Of a DNA stretch of 64,000 nt, positions 1 through 13,004 are shown in pieces. The notes beneath the pieces are model-generated. The model made no database searches. It was given only the letters and a program-made list of their open reading frames with translations, and was not told the DNA's origin. Position numbers and translations under genes: made by a program. The DNA is from Phlebiopsis flavidoalba (Eukaryota > Basidiomycota > Agaricomycetes > Polyporales > Phanerochaetaceae): the NCBI GenBank assembly GCA_035772785.1, contig JAOCPU010000004.1, positions 806,001-870,000 on the forward strand, read 5' to 3'. Position 1 is the first letter of the stretch; every line of letters starts with the position of its first letter.

Positions 1-969
1 CTTATCTCAGTGTCCAAGATCTAGACCGCTTTGAGATGGCATCACAAGGTGACCCGGCTTGTTTTTAATAAGTGGCAGACAGATGATCGAACCTTCTTAA
101 GCGTTTCGAGTACGAGGCAGAACCACCAGATGAAGTCGTTGCAGGCAGCCGTTCTTTGATAGCAGTCTTCCTATCATCACGGCACCCAGATGGCGGTCAA
201 GGAATGGGGCGAAAGCCTTGCGGTTCCGAACGACTTCCGAACGACAAAAATTTATGAGGCCTTCCACTCTCTGCAGGAATTTATCTAGGAATATTTAAGG
301 AAAACGTGGGTCATAAACAAGTAGCGGGAGCTGACAGCGTGTAATAATTACAAGCATCAATTTTGGTACGCTGTATGTGCCGGCTCAACAGATGCCGCTA
401 GGACAGATATGAAAGTGTTGCGGACGTACTTGAGTCCTTTGTGAGTTACGAGACTCAGGCTGGTACGCCTATTTATATGTCGACTCTACTTTGAATCAAA
501 ATTTGCGCTGACCGCGGCGTGGGAAAATAAATTCCCATAAATGTACGATGGCGCACAGGCCACCTCCCATTCGAGAGCGAAAGGTTCATAAAATTTGAGA
601 TACATGGCGCTCACTGATATATACCATAATGTTTGTACTTATATCCCAGGAACTCGGACAGTCACGGTCTCATCTTGCGATCACGTCTTTCAGAGAGAGT
701 TAGTAGGCCACAGTACAATCAAGTACTTACCCGAGAGCAATCTTTTTTTGAGAGTCCCTCGCTTGGTGCGCCCGCGGCCGTCAGTCAACACTTCGTAGAA
801 TAGTCGCAGAAGGGAGAAAGGAAGGAAATGAAGCTAGTGTTCTCAACTCTGATATCAGAAATGATGTTGTACAATATATACTAGTCGTATAACGGAATGC
901 TAATTCAAGTCGGTGCAACGCACACAATTGATACATGATACATACATACTGATAAAAATCCCTTTCCTC
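1..969. other. non-coding, no gene recognised
   Basis: No frame shows family motifs. The longest frame (67 codons, 595-798 +) has no recognisable feature. Composition is moderate with A+T-rich patches. The right part lies beyond the 3' end of the minus-strand gene that follows. Confidence 0.5.
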
Positions 970-1739
970 TTATATTGTCTCCGCATCTTCCCTTCCCCTT
1001 CCCAAGGCTCTATCTCTTGCTCCTGCTTGCCATAATCGTGGCCTGCCAATGTCTATATTGGTCTTCTGGCGGTTGGCACCTCTGGCGGCCAGCTGGAATA
1101 GGGGCGACCGCTTGCTCGACCGTTGCCCGCTGGTAATACCGCGCGTTGGCCTTGTGCTGCGTCCAAAATACTCTCCGATGCTCTCATACCGACGGCTGAT
1201 CTCTTCTTGGCCTGGGCCATCTGGGTTGCAGACGATGCATTCGCATGCGGTACTACGATCCTGTCGTCTCGGCTTGCCCTGCATGATCCATGCAAGATGT
1301 GGCGCAAACTCGGCGGGAGAGCGAAACCTGATCTCTCCGTCGGGTGAGCGAAGGTAATGGTCTTGGTATTGAAATTCCGAATCCACGCGTTTGACCGTGA
1401 TAAGCGTGTAGCCTGGCGGAAAGTCTCGAAGCTTGCCCTCGTCCACTCGTTCTCTCGGCCATGCTATCCCTCGCCTTTCGAGCTCCTCCTCCAGTACATC
1501 TTTTTTACCAGGTACTCGCCCAGCTTCTTCAGCCAATTTTCGCGCGTGGACCTTGTCGACGATGTGCAACGGTCGCCCCAGGCATGTCCCTCCCCTATCG
1601 CAGAGAGAGTAGGCAGCCATGAATTGTCTTGCGTGTTTTCAGGGTTCAGCACTGTCACGACAACAGCGCCATGGAGATAGACCCTGTAGTAGGGTGTGGT
1701 AATGTGGATGTTGACATCGTCACCCCTTGCAACCGACAT
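970..1739 (-). CDS. Clr2-like protein (cryptic loci regulator 2 N-terminal domain)
   Basis: The main frame (970-1620) contains the block typical of the Clr2 N-terminal domain in fungi: FPPGYTLITVKR, then DHYLRSPDG, then FRSPAEFAPHLAWIM, and a cysteine group CECIVC. In fission yeast Clr2 is part of the SHREC complex that silences heterochromatin; many basidiomycetes have short proteins carrying only this domain, and this one would be about 250 residues. I place the start at the ATG at 1739 (MSVARGDDV), because the upstream frame 1464-1808 supplies a plausible N-terminus. The two frames overlap without a good intron, so a single-base frameshift near 1560-1600 is likely. The C-terminal tail is basic and low in complexity. 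The domain assignment is from memory of the family; a role in silencing here is inference. Confidence 0.6.
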
Positions 1740-3172
1740 TGTTTGCAGCAACAGGTTTTGAACACAGGACAACGGGTATTCCGAGTTTATTGTCACTGCG
1801 TAGTGCACGTGGACGGACTAATGTACGCGACAGGGGCGATCGTCTACACAAAAGAGGTGTTTGTATCTCGACAATCGGCGCGACAATCGACGTGCCGTAC
1901 CCCGGAGAGATGACGGCGTGCCCTGGAAAGAACGCACAGTAACTCTCAACGAGTGGTAGGACTACGTCCGTTTGTGAGGTTTGCAGCGTCTCGTCCGACG
2001 ACAAAGACACTGTATCTCGCGGCACAAAAGGGGGTGACTAATGTCTCTCGAAAAGAACGCGTCGTCTAGTCTGGCCGACCGACTAGAGCACAATTCTCTC
2101 GCAAATTTGTGTGGACTGTCTGCCGACAAAGGCGCAACGTCTGAGGACGGTATACGCGCTAGCCACGGGTGTCTTTCGACAAGATGGCGCGAACTCGACA
2201 CTGGGTCGACCGCAACCGATGTATTGGTAGGGTTGGGACGTAAGATGAGTGGGTTGAACGGGGATTACTCTTGCTAGCTGGGATGGGCCGGCTCGTGGTA
2301 GTACGAATGAAACCGAACCGTAACCTCAGGAGCTCTTATGTAGGCAAAATAAACGCCGGAGCTATCTCACGCCGGGTGGCTCGAGTCATGCAACTGCACT
2401 CCGGCCTACCGCGGCCCGCTTGCTGCTGGATTGCGATTCGCCATTTGAGAACACAATGCGTAAAGTTGAGCTCATGAGTCCCACGTTGTCGAGCAGCAAC
2501 TCCCGTTTGTGACGTCTTGTTCTTGCTCTGCATATGAGCTTTAAAGTCGAGCCTTAAAGTCAAGAATCTTAGTGTGTCACCTTCCCCAGGCTGCGCGCAT
2601 ATACAGACTGGATAGACACCACATTAAATCTTTCTCAACTGAGCTATAGGTACGCATTGACGAGAAGTTAGATAGAGCTTGACACACACTGTGTAACTAA
2701 CGCATAAATCTACAACGTCACACTTGATGAATATCCCGGTGATACTTAAGTTCACAAGCTACCATTTGGATTCCGCACGTCGGAAAGTTTCCAGAAGCTT
2801 GCTGAATAGAAATGGCAAGAGTTCCCAGTCTTGAGAGTGTTTCGAAGTGTTTTTGATGGCTATGGTAGTTTGGATAATCGGTGACATACATGCGCGTGAC
2901 GTCACAGCAGCCCACCTGAAAGGCGTGACGCGTATCACGCGAGTGAAAGACCACCGGGGATTCCCGAGCCAGTGACTCCGACAGCAAACCTCCCTGGATT
3001 GGAAGGTACACACTTACAACAACAGGGCTGTGGGTCAATTGTTTCTGCCCAACACTGGAATTACACTCGCGGTCCCCCTCGTCGTAGCATCAGCCCTCTG
3101 TTCATAGGACATAGGTATGTCAGAACGGCCCACAGTACTTTGAGTTGTGCTGACATTGGTGGTAGCATTGGC
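1740..3172. other. intergenic region between divergent genes
   Basis: This lies between the start of the minus-strand Clr2-like gene and the start of the plus-strand RING gene, so it should contain both promoters. Open frames of 70-106 codons on both strands (for example 2718-3038 -) show no family motif. I see no clear TATA box that can be tied to either start. Confidence 0.4.
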
Positions 3173-5118
3173 ATGATGGCCTCGTTCATTCATCGTCGCT
3201 CTACAACGTCTTCAAGACTCAGAGAGAACCACGCACGTAATTCCAGCTCCAGCTCAGCGCCCCCCGACGTAAAACCTACTTTCTCAAGTACAACAGCGGA
3301 CGACGCATCTATCCGAGAAGAGTCGAGCGTACCTCGGAGAAGAAAGGCACATTACAAGGCGCATCCTCGTCCAGCCAGTCCGGGTCCACTCGCGTCCAGC
3401 GGCCCCTGTCCAATCTACCGGAGGCCGCAAACGAACAGCGTCGCAAGTCTACACATAGGCCAGTGTCTCATTCCTCCGATGCTGAGGTCCAGGCGTTACT
3501 GGAGCCACACGCTGGTCGAAAGCACAGCAAGTCGAAGCGCCGGGACCACTCTGCCTCCCGGGACCTCTCTATGCGTCCCACGATCCGCCTGGTGACGCCG
3601 CATGCCGTGGACGAGAGGCACGCGCGAGGACATGGATGACTACGCAAGGATTAAGGATGAGCTAGAGGCACTGAAGAAGGTATGTCATATCATTAGCTCT
3701 ACTTCAGACCCACTGTTTAACTTTATTTTAGCAATTGTCGACATACAAGAAGAATGCTGGGAAACATACTAAGGTCGGTAATGGGGCATTTATGGGAAAC
3801 AAGTCTAACTTCCTCATAATTCAGGCAATGGAGGACCTCAGAAAGGAGCTAGCCAGTTCGCAAAAGGTGCGCCATGCCTTATTATTTGCCGATGTGATGC
3901 TCAGTCCATAATTAGTCTCACCAAGAAGATTCGGAAATTGGTAGAGAAGTTGCAAACGAAATCAACCAAGAACGATGAGGTTAGTAAGGATCCCACTGCG
4001 TCGGGCCGATTCTCAACGAACGGTGTCGGTAGGTCATCGCCGCTATTGAGGCGAACATGAACTGCCAAATCTGCATGATATCCTCATGAAACCATACGGG
4101 TATGTTGCTCATATTACTCAATCTGTCCGTTCTCTGATTTGGTGCCAGTCTGTCTCCTTGTGGACACGTTCTATGCCTAACTTGTCTTCAAGAATGGTTC
4201 CGCGCTGCTCCTGCCGGCGACGATGACATGTATGATGACGATCCGGACTCCCTTGTGTACCGGAAGAAGACTTGTCCTGTTTGCCGTACCACAGTCCTTA
4301 GTCGTGCCAATACCGCTCTTCCTCGTCAAGGCAATTGCGGCCGCGCTCAACAAAGCTAAAAAAAAAAACGCTGATGCATCTTCTGCGCCTTCATCCCCTA
4401 CTCCCGACAGCGATCCGTGGGAAGGGATCTTTGCCGATCCCGTGGACCATATGTGGATCGAAGAAGACGACTACCACGACGCATACAGCGACGACGATCT
4501 CTCTGAAGCAGAGATTTACGGAGACGCAGTTTTCTGACCCCGAAGACTGGCCCTTTGATGGGTACGGCTGCTCGGAGGAAGATGACATTCCTTACGAAGG
4601 CCCATATGAAGCGGCTCGTTGGGCCCCATACAGATACGATGTGGACCCTGAAGAGTATCCCCTTGACCTCAGCGACGAAACCCTCGCCTTACTTCGACGC
4701 GGAGCTACTACTCCCATGATCGACCTCTTCGAGATGAGCTACAGCGAGGTGGACGGGATCCGTGCTGTGATGGGGTGGTAACATCGTCTTTCTTGGGTGG
4801 AACATCGAGAGGAACCCTGTTGATGAGACGGGAGAGGAATTTATGGAGTGGATCGTAGCCGACGTCTACAACCATCCTGAGAGGTGGGATCGTCGCGATC
4901 ACCACGACGGTAGTTGGACAGCGTCGCGACTCATGAGAGCGGACGAAGTAGAGGACTACGGGAGCGACTCCGATGGCTACTATGATGAAGAGGGCGGCTA
5001 TAAACGCATACTACGGCGAGGATGACTCTGACGAGCATCTGTTTCCGCGACTTCGATTGACTGACCAGTTCCAAATTGGTCGGAGACGCGTTGACATGGA
5101 CTTGGAAGGACCTCTGTA
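3173..5118 (+). CDS. coiled-coil RING-finger protein (probable E3 ubiquitin ligase)
   Basis: The N-terminus (ATG at 3173 or 3176) is Ser-rich. A predicted coiled coil follows (RIKDELEALKK, AMEDLRKELASSQK, KKIRKLVEKLQTK) spread over short exons. The RING finger runs from CQIC (4063) through SPCGHVLCLTCLQEWF to CPVCR (about 4287), giving the C3HC4 pattern expected of ubiquitin ligases. The tail is acidic and ends near DMDLEGPL with TAA at 5116-5118. Five introns are visible: 3680-3731, 3774-3824, 3867-3915, 3980-4032 and 4100-4148, all GT...AG. Frame breaks occur just after CQICM (one base missing), after CPVCRTTVLSR near 4300, near 4535 and near 5000. The substrate is unknown. Zinc-binding residues are intact if the frameshifts are sequencing errors. 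Confidence 0.75.
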
Positions 5119-6009
5119 ACACTAGGTGTGTCATGGACATAGCTATTCCAGTTGGCTGGCCAATGGGTATGTACGTTATATGTTGTACGGTTATCAAGGT
5201 TGTACTGCTCATGTACCAGTTATTAATGCATGCTTCATCCGCAAACCTATCACCATTTACTATGACGGTGTGGGAGTCCGCAAAACGGTCGAGCTTACCA
5301 CGTTTCCCGACTTCTCGGGTTCTTACATCCCCGCTCAAGCACGGCTAACTCTCACCAAACGCTATCAGAACGCTATCTACTCCGCAGCAGCGGTATGAGA
5401 AAGCGATGGGTTGGCCGCACGGCCCATAGCAGGACTGTGCTCAGATCCCGCCTATTGACGAGCCACATGGTCATTTTGGCGCTAGGCCCAACGTGCGCGC
5501 TTAGGCTTCAAATCGCCGTCCTTTTGGGAAAGCCCCGAAAAAGGCAGGAAAAGAAACTCGTACGGACGAACGTCGACTGCGTGGTGGAAACTCCTACCAC
5601 TTTGTGCCTTGGAAAAGCCTCCTGGACCTTGATCTATCGGTGTGTAACTGTCAGGAGCCGCTGAAGATTTCGAAATCCGCCGTAAGCCCAGCACTTCTGG
5701 TCGCACGCCGTTGTGGACGTTCCTCCTTCCTATGGCTAATATAGCTCAGCGCCCCAGCCTTGAGAGATTTATGCCATTCCACGAAGAGATAACAACTGCG
5801 TTTGCTGATTGTGGTGACTCCATTCTGATGAGATTGCTCGCAGCTTCTCCGTCTCCGACACAGACGTCGGCGTAGATGGTCCAACCGCCTTCTCGCCCTG
5901 CAATTTGTCGATTTTATGTGGTGGCGTGAGTGGCGGTACCGATCTCCCATAAATTCTACCATATGTCGAGGGAGTTTCCCGACGTCTCCTTCCCTCGAAC
6001 CCATCCGCC
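5119..6009. other. spacer between RING gene and potassium transporter
   Basis: An open frame at 5126-5398 (+) reads smoothly but matches no family I know. It may be 3' flank of the RING gene or part of a diverged gene. The stretch 5700-6009 probably holds the promoter and the poorly resolved N-terminus of the transporter. Confidence 0.35.
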
Positions 6010-9000
6010 ATGTCTGCACTGAGCGCATGTGCGCTCGAAAAGGGGCTAGAGACTCAACGTTCTGGCCGTCGACGTCCGCGGTTGGGCCCTCCTCGTCCTC
6101 AGCTTCCAGACCTTAGGTACGTGTGGTTATCCCATATTACAGGTGTACAATCTCATGCGGCACAGGAATCATTTACTCTGACATTGGAACGTCTCCGCTA
6201 TATGTTCTCAACGGTATTTGGTCGGGTAGCCCGCCGGGCCTGTTCCATCGAAGGAGGACGTTATCGGGGGCATAAGCGCTATTATCTGGTCCCTGACACT
6301 TCTTCCCCTGTGTAAATACGTACGTCTTGCGTTTCTCCCCCTTTCCGCTTGTCCTACTCACCATCTCTACAGGTCTTCGTGTGCCTGCGTTTTGGGACGA
6401 CGGAAGGTATGTTGTCTAGAAAGGTAGCACGGTCAGAAATGCTCATCAGCCTCGCAGGCGAGGGTGGCACATATGCTCTCTTTCAAGGCTTATTCCCTCC
6501 GAAGCACCCCGATTTTGACGATGACAGGACTTTAACCGGAGATAGCTTCAAGAAGTTTGGGTCAGAGTCGTCGAATTCCAGACTGTCGCCCAAGCTCTGG
6601 TGGCCACTGCTAGTCATGGTGAGTGGACTCAAATCCTACCCCCGGCTGTACCAACCGAGGTCTGCAGAGTCTCTTTGGAACAAGCCTCACGCTCGCCGAC
6701 GGCGTCTTCACACCCGCGGTTTCTGTAACGTCTGCAGTAGGAGGGATTGCGATCGCAAAACCTTCCGTCAACAACGACGTAACAGGGATCTCTATCGTGA
6801 GCCAAATATTTTCTGCATCCACTATAAGCCGGCCAACGATTAAAACGTTTAGGCCTTCCTTGTTGCTCTGTTCTTAGTCCAAACTCGCGGAACGAGCTTA
6901 CTTGCTTTCTTCTTTGCCCCAGGTACGAGGGTCGAAGCACATTTGTGCATAAAAACGTTGACGCTTGGGATAGTTACATTCGTCTGGCTCTTGCTGCTGG
7001 CTGTCACTGGGATTATTAACATCACCACCTTTCCTGGTATATGGCGCGCCGTCGATCCTTCTCGCGCCATCCTATGTTTGTGCCACTCTCAATCTATCGA
7101 CGTCTCACTGATCTTCCGAGTTAGTGTTCGTCCGTACCAGAAACTATGACCTTTTGGCCGGGTGTTCTATTGGCAGTCACCGGCTGTGAAGCATTATTTG
7201 CCAAGTATGTCGCTGGATATTACTTGCAGAACAGCACGTGCTAACCCCGCGCATAGCCTGGGGCAGTTCAATAAAACGTTCGATTCAGGTAACCACATAA
7301 TCCGTCCAACGTCGTTGTGTGCTAAGCCCTTAACTCTAGCTATCGTTTTCCTGCTTCGTCTATCCTTCCCTTGTTTTGGCCTATCTTGGTCAAGGAGCTC
7401 GCCTGGTCGTTGACGGGGAGTCCGTCATAGGCAACCTATTTTACACAGCACTATTCCTGGAAGCCATAATGGCCCTCTCTTCTGGTCAGTCTACCGCGAC
7501 TTAGTTCCTCACATGACACCCGCTGAGACCACTACAGGGTCATGTATGTATTTTTTGCCATCTTGGCCACGGTACGTTCTCCTGGCGGCTCCTGGGATGT
7601 CGTCTGTTCTAAATTTAACATTAGCTGATCGCCTCGCAAGCGATGATTACCGCTACATTCAGTCTCGTGCAGCAGCTTATCAACATGCGTAACCTCCCAG
7701 CGTATATATAATTTTTATTCAATTTGGCCGCTTTCGACTCATTTGCGTGTAGATTTCGCATGATATACACCTCGGATAGAACACAAGGCCAGGTCTACAT
7801 CCCTACCATCAACTGGGCGTGTAAGTGACCTCCTTTGTGAATACTTACCTATCTCACATTATACCCGGCAGTAATGATCGTTACCGTCATCGTAGTCGCT
7901 GCGTTCAAGAGCTCCACAGCTCTCACCAATGCATACGGGTTGCGCCAATAACACTGCCTTTTGCGATAATTTGTGCTGACTCATGTTTCAGATTTGCTGT
8001 CGCTACCGTGATGATCACTACAACTGTCCTCATTGCGATTCAGTTCAAATACGTGAAGGGTTTACCCGTGTGGGCTGGCTTGGTCTTCTTCCTCGTCATT
8101 TGGTATTCTTCGATGGTGCGTCCTGAGTTTCAACTGCCCTTTTCCGTTAACTGACTTGTGTCTAGGTCTGTTCTGGGGAGCGGCGCTGAGGAAAATACCT
8201 CACGGCAGCTTGGGGGTCCCTCTCATGATTGGCGGAATTCTGTATGCAACCCTCTCGGGACCTCATTCATCTCTTGCTGACGCATTACGCAGATTGATAT
8301 CTATTCTTTTTTGGACCTGGGCTAAGGTTGGCTTGTTCTAGATCTCTGTTTGGTTGTCCTCAGCTGACTTGTTCATAACCTTGGCAGCGACTCGAAGATA
8401 ACTTCGACGGCAGCACAACGCGAAAATCTTCGACACATCATTCTCTGCAAAGACGATACCCCATCACCTTAACAAGCACTGGTGTATACGATGAAAAAAC
8501 TTCCCAGTCGACGGACGTCCCCACAAACCGATGGCTTCGAGCAGATTTCCAGCCGTGTCGTGATCGACGACGCTCGCAGCAATATTCCTTGCTATATCCT
8601 GTCTAGGAGACAGACCAAACGACAGCGAGGTTGCTGCTGGAAGCGGCAGTTATCAAGAAACCGTTGGCTCGAATTCCGACTTGTGCTATCTTCCACAAGT
8701 TGACCACAGGTCGCGGTGTGCCTCATTCGTTTGCCAGTGGGTTCCGTGCACTTGTCATTTTGGTTACGCTCTATCTCACCAGTATCCTCATAGCGTTCCT
8801 TCGTCAGTGGCCCGCGCTCCCTCGATTGGTTGTGAGCATGCTCTCTCACCTTCCACGTCTGTCTCTTAGTAATACGACGTTTCCAGATCTTTCTATCAGT
8901 CCGCGTATTACTGTCGCACGGATTCCGCCGAGCGAGCGATATTTTTGTGACAAGGGTCCGGTCCATTGAAGGTGAGTTTAATCACAACAGTGGCAATACC

Positions 9001-9547
9001 AGGTGTTGAGAGTTCAAGGGTTTACCTGTCTAGGCTTCTATGGCGTCACGTACTGTCTCGGATTCCGTGACGACTTCGACGTTCAAGTCTCTGAGATCGT
9101 TGACCGGATTTGTGACCTCGAGATCCGCGCCAACCCGGAAGGCTCTACCGCTCTCACGAAGGAGCTACGGGGACGTCGCTGAAAGTTACACACACATGTC
9201 AGTATTCGATTTTTCTTGTGTGTGACCGGAGAGACGTGCTCACGATATAATCAGTGTACCGTATTACACCGTCAAGAGTCATAAATAAGCCGGGCGGTCA
9301 ACTTCGTACTGTTCAGAATTGGATACGCCGATTCGTAGTGGAAGAGGTTTATCAACGCATCTGTGAGTCCACCTCATGTCTGTAGGGTCAGTTGATATTT
9401 AGTATTCCTCCATAGCTTAACCATGTTCCCAGAAAACCGTCAACTGGCTGGGCTCTACCGATGAGTAAGTGTAACGTCTCTTTTCCGCGACTCTGAGCTC
9501 AAGAGCGTCGTAGAATCATCCGTGTTGGCGTCCATGCCGCCATCTAG
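6010..9547 (+). CDS. HAK/KUP-type high-affinity potassium transporter
   Basis: This is a polytopic plasma-membrane potassium uptake transporter of the HAK/KUP/KT family. Visible blocks in order are AVDVRGWALLVLSFQTL, the N-terminal signature GIIYSDIGTSPLYVLNG, EDVIGGISAIIWSLTLLPL, EGGTYALFQGLFP, SLFGTSLTLADGVFTPAVS, VTFVWLLLLAVTGIINITTF, GVLLAVTGCEALFA, the MITATFSLVQQLINMRNL region, FAVATVMITTTVLIAI, the cytoplasmic LARIPTCAIFHKLTTGRG segment, and a C-terminus IIRVGVHAAI with TAG at 9545-9547. At least a dozen introns of about 50 bases interrupt it (for example 6320-6372 and 6407-6457). Frameshifts are visible near 7160 (an extra G before GVLLAVTG), near 7450 and in the C-terminal third. The start is uncertain: the ATG at 6010 is one frame off the AVDVRGW block, and a stop lies just upstream in the correct frame, so another indel or a small 5' exon is needed. 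Family assignment is firm. Confidence 0.88.
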
Positions 9548-9962
9548 TCTTGAAGGACGCATACATAAAAGGCCATCGAGGAGTAATACTTGTATATTAC
9601 GGCATCACATATATACCCTAGGCGTCTAAGTATCTAATGTGAATTCATCGCTTGCACTACCTCATCTACCACTGGCACCTCTACCATGGTACTCCGCCTA
9701 GCAGCAATCCTAGCCTCAGCTTGAGCGACCCAAATGGTCGTCGACTGATCTTTGGCGTTGTCGCCGGGCTCTTTCTCAGCGAACCACGTACTCCAAGTTA
9801 TGCTTCCCAGACAAGGGCAGGTGCGAGCAATGATTGCGGCAGCTATAAGCTTCGGTTTGACGTTACGTCGTATGCTGCCACCTTGCCACTGTTCACATTG
9901 TCTGGTGGGTAAAGGTTTGACGGTGTTGAGGGTTGGTGGAACCGGAAAAATCGCCAGCATGG
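9548..9962. other. 3' flank region of transporter and minus-strand gene
   Basis: Convergent 3' ends meet here. Open frames on both strands (9634-9966 -, 9652-9912 +) have no recognisable domain. The minus-strand frame may belong to the end of the next gene if its frame is broken. Confidence 0.3.
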
Positions 9963-10930
9963 TCAAGATGTTGTCATGAAGAATAAATCGGCCTTGGAGA
10001 GGAAAATGCCAAGATGAAGATGCTCGAGCTTGCGCAAAAGGGCGCAGAGGGCTGCTCCGAAGGCGTTCTGCGAGTGTGTGTGAGACTCGATGACAAAAGC
10101 TGCGAGACCAGAGAGCGGAGGGCGTTCAGACTCGTACCGCAAGTTTTCGATCATCGCGGTAGTATTCCGTGGATTGGTGAAGGATGGGATGGTGCAAGCT
10201 GCCCACGGCTTCATCGTAGCAATTCCAACAACACTCAGGCAGCAGTCGGTCAGAGCATCGAAGAACGGATAGAGTCCTTGAGCCGCAAAGCAATTGTACC
10301 AGCAATCAGAGCCAGCAGGTGAGTCGTAATGGAAGGCAGAAACAGCAGTTCTAGTAGGGTGACTTGCGGTGGAAGACAGGGTACGATCGTTGGAAACTGT
10401 CGTGATGAGTTCCGAGACCTTGGGAGGTGAAAGTCGATGGAATACACGATGCAGGCTATTGAATCTTGCAAGATTTCCACTGGTCGCGAGTGTAATGAGG
10501 CAGAAGTGCACTCCCAGGGTTCTGTAGCAGTGGAAGTGCGTGCATATATGCACCTGAGTGATCAGAACAAGCGCATACAACAGAGTCACGAACCGAGCCC
10601 AAGAGGTTACACCAGGTATACGGCGATAGCTTTCCCACTGGGTCTTGGGTCGTACACCATAGTAGAGAGAAGAATTGGCGAAAAAGCAATAATCAGGAAC
10701 TGGCGACTTGCAAGGGAGAAACTGTTGATGGTAGAAAACGTTGGGCTTGTCGCACAACATATGTGCGATAACGTAGTCCAGAATTTCGACAGGCAGCGAA
10801 AGCCTTTGGCTGATGGTTCCAGGAGCAGAGGTGGTTTGAGATATTGACGTTGTAGTTTCAGCGACGACTTACATATGAGATGAGTATGATCCATCACATC
10901 CTTGGGAGAGGCAGGCCAGCTATATGACAC
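9963..10930 (-). CDS. possible F-box-like protein (weak)
   Basis: Reading leftward from about 10850, the segment LSLPVEILDYVIAHM resembles the start of the F-box-like domain common in agaricomycetes (LPxEILxxII). Much further on, LRKLEHLHLGIFLS resembles the leucine-rich tail of such proteins. The middle includes a hydrophobic stretch (FVTLLYALVLITQV) that is more like a membrane helix or a shadow frame, and the 265-codon frame switches character along its length. F-box proteins act as substrate receptors of SCF ubiquitin ligases. I am not sure a functional gene is present; it could be a decayed copy of the F-box family represented by the next gene. Confidence 0.3.
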
Positions 10931-11267
10931 GACGTTAAGGTCAAATATTGCGTCACGCGGGAGCGACAGCTATGGGAGGAGTATTCCTACCTGTAAGTGG
11001 TGGTAGAGGATCTAAGCAGTGAAAAAAATTTGTGACGGTGTTTTTTTAGCAAAGAGTAGCAAAGGGTCGAGCCTGAGTGCGCTCGATCGAAGACTGCAGC
11101 CATGGGATCTCGATGCGGATCAACATCATAGACGCGCAATAGCCCGTTGATTTTTGGTAACTTACCGGTAGAGTGACCTCCATCTAGAGTGCAGCGAGGA
11201 ACATCGGTAAGCCAATAACTGTCTGTGTGCTTAGACGTCAATGCACTAACACTTAGTTATACACAAG

Positions 11268-13004
11268 GTGGCTCTAAGGCCTAAACATTCAGCGTTCCTT
11301 ACACTATGCAAGTCTCCGTCATTGACAAAGTATGTTCAAACCACCCGTCCCGACGTCGATGCGCACTCCATCATACAAAAAGCGTGGCTTGAACGACCTG
11401 GTACCTATCTGTCGACTTATGCCCGAGCTTTTATCCGAGGTCTTCGAGTACTACACCACGAACATGCTCTCCGCGCCGCCTACATTCGGACGCGTTTGAA
11501 CGCATCGCATTCTCAAGGAAGTGGATCAGAATTGCTCATGTGTGCCATTTGTGGCGCAGAATTGCTCTCACGGAACCCCCCAAACTTTGGAGGGAGTTCG
11601 AAGTCGAGACTTTGAACAATGCGGAGATTATGCTCAGGCGATCAAAAGGCTACACCTCTGCGCATTGCAGCCTCTGGCCCCGGACGAACAGAAATGCGCA
11701 AGTCTCAACCATGTTCTCCGCCAGCTTCCACCGGATAGAGGCGATTGAACTTTCGGGCTGTGACTATGCTGATATTCAACTCCCGACTTCGAATTGGAAC
11801 CCATGCGCCTCTCCTTCAGTCACTTGTCGTGACAGGAACTAGTCGCTACGGCCCCCCGCGCATATTCGACCACGTCGATATGCCTCGGCTAACAGACTGC
11901 GTTTTGGTGCACACACACGCCCTCTGGTCGACTCCCCTCCTTAAAACCACGCTGACGCATCTTCAGTTTATGGAGTCAGATAGCAATCAGGACTTGTTCG
12001 CCGAAATGGATGTGGAATATATCGCGAAGGTCCTAGTAGCATGGATAACCTGCGCTCGTTGGAGTTACACGACGTTTTCCCAGTAATACCGGACGACCAC
12101 TTCCCGCTGCACCTCGATCATTCAGCCAAACTTGTTCACCTTCAGCAGCTTTCCATGACTGCATCGGTTATGACGTGCATCCACTTCTTCAACTATCTCT
12201 CGCTCCCTTCAAATATCAACGTCCGCCTCACGCTCAGCGACCACAAATCGACACTTCTGACCCAATATTTACTTCCTGCAATCATCCACGTGTTTGGGCG
12301 ACTCACATTCGCACTCCAAGTGGTGCCCCCAATCCGTGCTCTGCCACGAGGGCCATGTCAGGGTCTGGACGAAACCACTCTCCCTGGAGCATCTCATCAC
12401 CCAACATCGATATCTCTGGTTTCCAGGAAAAGAAACACCTGCGCTGGAACTATTGTTCAGCCTCGGAACAATCGACGAACGAGCTATGTTCAGTGTTGAT
12501 TACTTGCCAAGCGCTTCCGTTGCATGGGGTGACGGCCTTTTTTTTACGCATCTCTTCCTGCATCAGGCGTGTGGAGTCGCGGCTTGAGACTTGGATCGAG
12601 CTCTTGGGCCGAATGTCAAGCCTACGCAGCCTGGGAATACACGACGTCATGTATGGAATGTCGCGACTCGCCGACGCAATGGCTGAAGAGAATCCTGTTG
12701 TGGCCGGGCTTCAGCACCTGACGCTGATGTTGGGAGCGGTGCGCGATTGTTATTATTACCGCCCTTGAAACCCTTGTTCTCAGCGAGGTCCAATGGCGCC
12801 TCGACCCGACTAAATTGAACGATAGGGGAGTTGGGTCGCATTTCTATCGTATGTTGCGCAAGCGCAAAGATCGAAACTGTGCTCTCAGGCGACTTGTGCT
12901 TCAGGACTGTTCAAATTTTGACCGGTCGGACGCAGATTCGCTGCGTGATTTGGGCGATGGTGGTGGAATGGGATGGTAAGGAAGAGTGGCGCCCAAACTT
13001 TTAG
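11268..13004 (+). CDS. F-box-like domain protein with leucine-rich tail
   Basis: Pieces in three frames join into a typical agaricomycete F-box protein. RLMPELLSEVFEYY (about 11415-11455) is the F-box-like helix. WRRIALTEPPKLWREF is the conserved block after it. Leucine-rich segments follow: RIEAIELSGCDYADIQLP, APLLQSLVVTGTS, MDNLRSLELHDVFPVIPDDH, LVHLQQLSMTASVM. The tail ETLVLSEVQWRLD ... RRLVLQDCSNF ends at VVEWDGKEEW with TAG at 13002-13004; a one-base change would end it at 12978. Such proteins recruit substrates to SCF ubiquitin ligase, and the family is greatly expanded in mushrooms. At least four frame changes are needed, so this is either an error-laden sequence or a pseudogene. The exact start is not determined. 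Confidence 0.65.

Noticed and set aside
5126..5398. 90-codon plus-strand frame after the RING gene
   Set aside because: It reads smoothly, but the RING protein has a convincing end at 5118 and the frame matches no known domain.
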